Position numbers and translations under genes: made by a program | Notes under the pieces: model-generated | The model's input: only the letters and a program-made list of their open reading frames with translations | Told to the model about the DNA's origin: nothing | Database searches by the model: none | Origin: an uncultured Eubacteriales bacterium | GTDB lineage: Bacteria > Bacillota > Clostridia > Oscillospirales > CAG-272 | Reading direction: 5' to 3' | Length of the DNA: 64,000 bases | Assembly (NCBI GenBank): GCA_934393265.1 | Contig: CAKRQL010000020.1 | Span: 66,879-130,878 of the forward strand | Shown here: positions 60,029-64,000 of the stretch, in pieces | Position numbering within the stretch: position 1 is the stretch's first letter | Layout of the letters: every line of letters starts with the position of its first letter

Positions 60029-60708
60029 AGGAATTTACGCTTGACGGGCGGCTCGCCGCGGCGGCGGAATATGTGCGGCAGGGGGCGCTCTTCGCCGATA
60101 TCGGCACCGATCACGCCTACCTGCCGACATTTCTCTTGCTCCGCGGGAGGATAGAGCGCGCCGTCGCGGCGGATATAAAGCCGGGTCCGCTCTCATCGGC
60201 TATGGAGCATGCGGAGAAGTACGGTGTGCGTGACAGAATGACATTCGTTCTTTCCGACGGGCTTGACGCCGTTACGGGCTGCCTGCCGGACGACATTGCC
60301 GTCTGCGGCATGGGCGGAGAGCTGATAGCCGATATAGTCACCCGCTCCGATCTCACAAGGCGGGGTGGTGTGCACCTGATACTTCAGCCGATGACAAGAC
60401 AGGCATATCTTCGCCGCGCTCTTGCCTCGGCGGGATACCCCGTATTGTCTGAAAATTATTCCCTTGCGGCGGGACATGCCTACGTGACTCTCCTCTGCAC
60501 TTATACCGGGGTGCCGTATGAGACAGACGACATCACGTCAGAGCTCGGCGCGGGCTTTTTCTCCGGCGATATGACGCCGGCAAAGCGGCATTTTCTCTTT
60601 CGGAGGCTCGCCGCGCTGAGGGACGCCGCAGAGGGCAGGGAGAGAGCCGGGGAATACGGCTCATACGAGAGAAAAATCTACGATAAAATTTCTTCAATGC
60701 ACATATAA
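60025..60708 (+). CDS. trmK: tRNA (adenine(22)-N1)-methyltransferase
   Basis: A 227-residue SAM-dependent enzyme. ADIGTDHAYLPTFLL (residues 24-38) is the SAM-binding motif I typical of TrmK, followed by AADIKPGPLSSA and CGMGGELIADI near 92. The start is GTG, overlapping the DUF1858 stop. TrmK modifies A22 in a subset of tRNAs in Gram-positive bacteria and is often next to the Nif3-like gene, as here. Confidence 0.92.
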   Translation: MKEFTLDGRLAAAAEYVRQGALFADIGTDHAYLPTFLLLRGRIERAVAADIKPGPLSSAMEHAEKYGVRDRMTFVLSDGLDAVTGCLPDDIAVCGMGGELIADIVTRSDLTRRGGVHLILQPMTRQAYLRRALASAGYPVLSENYSLAAGHAYVTLLCTYTGVPYETDDITSELGAGFFSGDMTPAKRHFLFRRLAALRDAAEGRERAGEYGSYERKIYDKISSMHI

Positions 60709-60764
60709 TCCGGTAAAAAACAATGATAAGTCTGAAAAAATCTATCGAAACGAGGTAGTTTTCA

Positions 60765-61526
60765 ATGACCGTAAAGGAACTGTACGACAGAATGAGCGAG
60801 CGTATTCCGCATGAGCTGTCGGAGCCGTGGGATAACGACGGGCTGATGTGCTCCCCGGATGTCACGGCGGAGGTGGCAAAGGTCCTTGTCACGCTCGATG
60901 TGACAGAGCAGGTGGTGGATTACGCCGTTGAGGGAGGCTTTGACCTTATCGTCGCGCATCATCCGCTGATTTTCAAGCCGCTCGCACAGGTGAACAACGA
61001 TAACAATGTCGCGAGAAAGGTGATAAAGCTTATTCAGAGCGGAATTTCCGTGTTCTCCTTCCATACGAGGGCGGACAAGGTGAAGGACGGGGTGAACGAT
61101 CAGCTATGCGACGCGCTCGACCTTCATGACGCCGTTCCGTTCGGCGACGGATGCCTCGGGCGGATAGGCTATACGGATGAGGAGATGACGCTCGAGGACT
61201 TTGCATACAGGCTTAAGGACCAGCTCGAGGTCTCGGCTATCCTGTCGGCAGACGCCTACAACCCGGTTCACCGCGTCGCCGTCGTCGGCGGGAGCGGAAA
61301 GGATTATGTCCGCGCCGCGATAGAGGCGGGGGCTGACACATTCGTGTCCGGCAGGCTTGACTATCACATAATGGAGGACGCCGAGGAAATAGGGATAAAC
61401 CTTATAGAGGCGGGTCACTACTTCACCGAGTACCCGGTGACGAACTTCTTCTGCACGGCACTCACGCACATTGACCCGTCGCTCTATATTGAGACCGTCG
61501 GCTCAAACAACATAAAGCTGCTCTGA
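60765..61526 (+). CDS. Nif3-like dinuclear metal-centre protein
   Basis: A 253-residue NIF3/YqfO-family protein: EPWDNDGLMC near 20, IVAHHPLIF near 64 (metal His pair), FHTRADKVKDGVND near 100 and EAGHYFTEYPV near 223, which brings the remaining metal ligands. It is the short form without the central PII-like insert of YqfO. It pairs with trmK as in many Firmicutes. The biochemical role is not settled. Confidence 0.93.
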   Translation: MTVKELYDRMSERIPHELSEPWDNDGLMCSPDVTAEVAKVLVTLDVTEQVVDYAVEGGFDLIVAHHPLIFKPLAQVNNDNNVARKVIKLIQSGISVFSFHTRADKVKDGVNDQLCDALDLHDAVPFGDGCLGRIGYTDEEMTLEDFAYRLKDQLEVSAILSADAYNPVHRVAVVGGSGKDYVRAAIEAGADTFVSGRLDYHIMEDAEEIGINLIEAGHYFTEYPVTNFFCTALTHIDPSLYIETVGSNNIKLL

Positions 61527-61557
61527 GAGCGAAATACGAAAGCATAGGTAAAGAGAA

Positions 61558-61607
61558 CAGGCTGACACCCGCCGTAAAAAATCACCGGGGACAGCCTGCT
61601 TTTTTTT
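61558..61607. terminator. Terminator between Nif3-like gene and dapA
   Basis: CAGGCTG and CAGCCTG close a stem with inner ACACC/GGGG pairs and a long loop; the plus strand continues with CTTTTTTTT. Confidence 0.8.
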
Positions 61608-61629
61608 ACTTGTCTGAATTTTTTGATCT

Positions 61630-62508
61630 CTATTTTCCGAGCCGCCAGACATCGGCTATCATTTTCCGCGTTGCACGCTCGGGCAGAGACAGCGGGGAGC
61701 GTATCTCCGGGTGGCAGAGTCCCATGCGACCCATGAGGTACTTTATGGGCGCGGGGTTGGTTTCGGCAAAGAGAGAGGAGATCTTTTTCTCCTCGGCGAG
61801 AAGCCGCACGCGGGAGCCGGTAATATCTCCGGCAAGGTACCTTTCGCACACCTCGCGCATTATACCTGGGATGATGTTGGAGATAACCGAGACTACCCCC
61901 GCGCCGCCGAGGGCGAGGACGGTATATGTTGAGATGTCGGAGCCCGCATAGAGTGGCATCGCGTCGCCGAGCGCGGCAATTTTTGCGAGCTTTTCTGCGG
62001 AGTCCGAGGCTTCCTTGATTCCGACTATCCGCTCGCATACGGAGAGCTCGGCTATCTGAGAAACAGTGAGGTCTACGCCGGTTCTTGATGGCACATTGTA
62101 AAGTATTATTGGCAAATCGGTGCTGTCTGCGACCCGCAGATAGTGCTCGGTTATACCGCGTTTTGTTCCCTTATTGTAGTATGGGGTGACGCAGAGGGCG
62201 GCGTCACAGCCGATAGCTGCGGCATGGCGTGTATAATTTATCGTGCTTTTTGTGTCGTTTGTGCCGGTCCCGAATATAAGCCTTGCCCGCCCGCTGACGC
62301 GCTCGGCGGTGAAGGACCAGAGCGCGAGGCGCTCCCGCTCGGAGAGCGTTGCCGCCTCTCCCGTCGTCCCTCCTATGACGAGCGCGGGTATACCGGCGGA
62401 GATTTGCCGCTCTATAAGGCGGGAGAGAGCCGCATAGTCTATCTCGCCCCTGTAAAACGGGGTCACCAGAGCGGTGGCAACGCCCGTGAATATTGCTTTC
62501 TTTTTCAT
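61630..62508 (-). CDS. dapA: 4-hydroxy-tetrahydrodipicolinate synthase
   Basis: A 292-residue TIM-barrel aldolase that joins pyruvate and aspartate semialdehyde. GGTTGEAATLSERE near 45 carries the Thr-Thr pair, YNVPSRTGVDL near 136 the Tyr, and IVGIKEAS near 162 the Schiff-base Lys. I start at MKKKAIFTGVATALVTPF; the longest frame would add 71 unlikely residues. The ribosome-binding site is weak. It uses the product of asd and feeds lysine, peptidoglycan and dipicolinate. Confidence 0.95.
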   Translation of the reverse strand: MKKKAIFTGVATALVTPFYRGEIDYAALSRLIERQISAGIPALVIGGTTGEAATLSERERLALWSFTAERVSGRARLIFGTGTNDTKSTINYTRHAAAIGCDAALCVTPYYNKGTKRGITEHYLRVADSTDLPIILYNVPSRTGVDLTVSQIAELSVCERIVGIKEASDSAEKLAKIAALGDAMPLYAGSDISTYTVLALGGAGVVSVISNIIPGIMREVCERYLAGDITGSRVRLLAEEKKISSLFAETNPAPIKYLMGRMGLCHPEIRSPLSLPERATRKMIADVWRLGK

Positions 62509-62526
62509 TTTATATCTTGTCTGCCC

Positions 62527-62555
62527 TTGAAAAGTCGGTGCGTTTGTAGTATACT
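62527..62555 (+). promoter_or_regulatory. Promoter of queA
   Basis: TTGAAA (62527-62532) and TATACT (62550-62555) with a 17-bp spacer. Confidence 0.78.
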
Positions 62556-62609
62556 CTATGCACAGTAATATTATATGAGCGCCGCATGGCGGCGGTTCGG
62601 AAGGCACAA

Positions 62610-63692
62610 ATGGAAATTGTAAACGAAAAAATCGTAAATGAGCGGGAGCATACCGACCTGCGCACGCATGACTTCTGGTATGACCTGCCACAGGAGCTGA
62701 TAGCGCAGACCCCGTCGCCACAGCGCGACGGCTGCCGCCTTATGGTTGTCGATCGTAAGACAGGCGGGGTGTCGCACCGCAGATTTTCGGATATTACGGA
62801 TTATCTTGACCCGCGCGATATGCTTGTCGTCAACTCCTCGAAGGTCATACCGGCGCGCCTTATAGGTAAGAGCGAAAGGACCGGGTCGGATGTTGAGATA
62901 CTTCTGCTCCGTATGCGGGGCGACGGCTCGTGGGAGACGCTTGTCCGCCCCGGAAAGCGGGCGAGAGTCGGGGGGCGTGTACGTTTTTCGGACATTCTTT
63001 CGGCTGAGATAGTTGAGGTTCTTGACGACGGAAACCGGATTGTGAGGCTCGAATACGATAAGGATAAATACAAGAGCGTTTACGAGGTGCTTGACGAAGC
63101 GGGCAAAATGCCGCTCCCGCCGTATATTACGAGCACCCTTGCGAACAATAACGATTATCAGACGGTTTATGCAAAGGAACGCGGCTCTGCCGCGGCACCT
63201 ACCGCCGGGCTCCATTTCACGGAGGAGCTCCTCCGCCGTATAAAGGAAAAGGGAGTCGGCTACGGCGAGGTAACTCTGCATGTCGGGCTCGGCACCTTCC
63301 GCCCGGTAAAGGCTGAAAAAATAGAGGACCACCTGATGCACGGGGAGATGTTCCATATCTCCGACGATGTGGCGAATGAGATAAACCGCCGCAGGAAAAA
63401 CGGCGGCAGGATAATAGCCGTCGGCACGACCTCCTGCCGCGTCCTCGAGAGCGTGACGGACGAGGGCGGCGTAGTTCACCCGATGAGCGGCGAGACTGGC
63501 ATTTTTATCTACCCTGGCTATCGCTTCAAGGCGGTAGATGCCCTGATAACGAATTTTCACCTCCCCGAAAGCACCCTGATAATGCTTGTTTCCGCCCTTG
63601 CGGGTAAGGAACTTATTATGAGGGCGTATAAGGAGGCGGTGGAGAATAGGTACCGCTTCTTCTCCTTTGGCGATGCTATGTTCATCCAATAA
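62610..63692 (+). CDS. queA: tRNA preQ1(34) S-adenosylmethionine ribosyltransferase-isomerase
   Basis: It transfers and rearranges the ribosyl part of SAM onto preQ1 in tRNA to give epoxyqueuosine. HDFWYDLPQELIAQTPSPQRD near 20, AAPTAGLHFTEELL near 195, LHVGLGTFRPV near 220, HGEMFHIS near 240 and VGTTSCRVLES near 270 are family motifs. I take ATG 62610 behind GGAAGG; ATG 62586 is also in frame. About 360 residues. Confidence 0.95.
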   Translation: MEIVNEKIVNEREHTDLRTHDFWYDLPQELIAQTPSPQRDGCRLMVVDRKTGGVSHRRFSDITDYLDPRDMLVVNSSKVIPARLIGKSERTGSDVEILLLRMRGDGSWETLVRPGKRARVGGRVRFSDILSAEIVEVLDDGNRIVRLEYDKDKYKSVYEVLDEAGKMPLPPYITSTLANNNDYQTVYAKERGSAAAPTAGLHFTEELLRRIKEKGVGYGEVTLHVGLGTFRPVKAEKIEDHLMHGEMFHISDDVANEINRRRKNGGRIIAVGTTSCRVLESVTDEGGVVHPMSGETGIFIYPGYRFKAVDALITNFHLPESTLIMLVSALAGKELIMRAYKEAVENRYRFFSFGDAMFIQ

Positions 63693-63707
63693 GCGTCGCA
63701 ATACTGC

Positions 63708-63999
63708 GTTGCTCCTCGCCTACTCCCTCGTCGTAGGTCACTACGCCGTCGGGAGGGCGGCTCCGGTGCGCCTTGTCTTGCTCGCTTCTTGAATGAACCG
63801 GAGACTTTTGTGCGACGCGCTCGGGTCGCCGTAGGTGACTACGGCTTTCCCTCGCTTGCTCGCTTTGCCTTGCCTTGCGAAATTTCTACAGCTCATCATC
63901 CGGTGCGGAGGCTGCGCCGTTGCTCCCGCCTACTCCCTCGTCGTAGGTCACTACGCCGCCCCGGAGGGCGGCTCCGGTGCGCCTTGTCTTGCTCGCTTC
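63708..63999. repeat. Two copies of an 81-bp intergenic element
   Basis: Copies at 63708-63788 and 63919-63999 begin GTTGCTCC and end GCTCGCTTC. Each carries a CGTAG-GTCA-CTACG hairpin (first at 63732-63745). Between them a related CCGTAG-GTGA-CTACGG hairpin sits at 63839-63854. Several short frames cross the region but none has start signals or family features, so I treat it as non-coding repeat DNA. Confidence 0.8.
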
Positions 64000-64000
64000 C

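Overview
The window looks like chromosomal DNA of an endospore-forming member of the Clostridia, probably an uncultured gut lineage. The reasons are a complete spoIIIAA-AH operon, AbrB-type and LysR regulators, strong AGGAGG ribosome-binding sites, TTG and GTG starts, and moderately high GC with strong G/C third-position bias. Many promoters fit the TTGACA-17-TATAAT pattern. The species cannot be named from this sequence.

Layout. 1-5.2 kb (+): an oligopeptide ABC transporter (two permeases with unusual extracytoplasmic insertions, two ATPases). 5.3-7.2 kb: an AAA/DUF4143 ATPase whose promoter is embedded in six 23-bp tandem repeats, then a tRNA-Pro with a duplicated 3' end and terminator. 7.6-11.5 kb (+): a large secreted beta-helix protein and a 46-residue peptide gene behind a structured leader. 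11.8-13.2 kb (-): a DUF3990/HTH toxin-antitoxin-like pair with two palindromic operators. 13.3-14.9 kb (-): a KDG-type sugar kinase and an AbrB-like regulator. 15.0-19.8 kb (+): spoIIIAA-AH. 19.9-24.6 kb: asd, a LysR regulator, three paralogous lipoproteins in tandem and a fourth unrelated lipoprotein. 24.7-26.4 kb: a CAT-anticodon tRNA, a PC4/YdbC-like protein and a YgjP-type metallohydrolase.

26.5-40.6 kb (-) is the centrepiece: a bacterial microcompartment (BMC) operon read from a promoter near 40.6 kb. In transcript order it encodes a class II aldolase, an acylating aldehyde dehydrogenase, a zinc alcohol dehydrogenase, four BMC-H shell proteins, PduL, a BMC-P vertex protein, a PduS-like flavo-iron-sulfur protein, a PduT-like BMC-T, a glycyl-radical diol dehydratase, its activase, a PduU/EutS-like shell protein and an EutP/PduV GTPase. 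Acetate kinase is divergent from the same intergenic region. The set matches fucose/rhamnose-type (GRM5-like) metabolosomes: deoxysugar phosphate to lactaldehyde, reduction to 1,2-propanediol, radical dehydration to propionaldehyde, then propanol or propionyl-phosphate and ATP. Four enzymes carry encapsulation-peptide-like helices. Downstream on the same strand, with no strong terminator between, sit a ParA-type ATPase and a 112-residue basic, low-complexity protein overlapping it by 14 bp. By position and architecture these resemble an McdAB-like organelle-positioning pair, which I consider the most interesting candidate system here.

42.3-48.6 kb (+): a heparinase II/III-like protein and a second giant secreted protein sharing a C-terminal repeat module with the 7.8 kb protein. 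48.9-49.1 kb: a cluster of short phased hairpins. 49.2-52.1 kb (-): a YlmH-like S4 protein, a parvulin-type PPIase and an RsmF-like methyltransferase. 52.3-58.3 kb (+): an acyl-CoA synthetase, an M16 peptidase and a GH106-like glycoside hydrolase that could release rhamnose. 58.5-63.7 kb: prfB without the programmed frameshift, a DUF1858 protein, trmK, a Nif3-like protein, dapA and queA. The last 300 bases hold an 81-bp repeated intergenic element.

All calls come from reading the sequence and translations; no database search was run.
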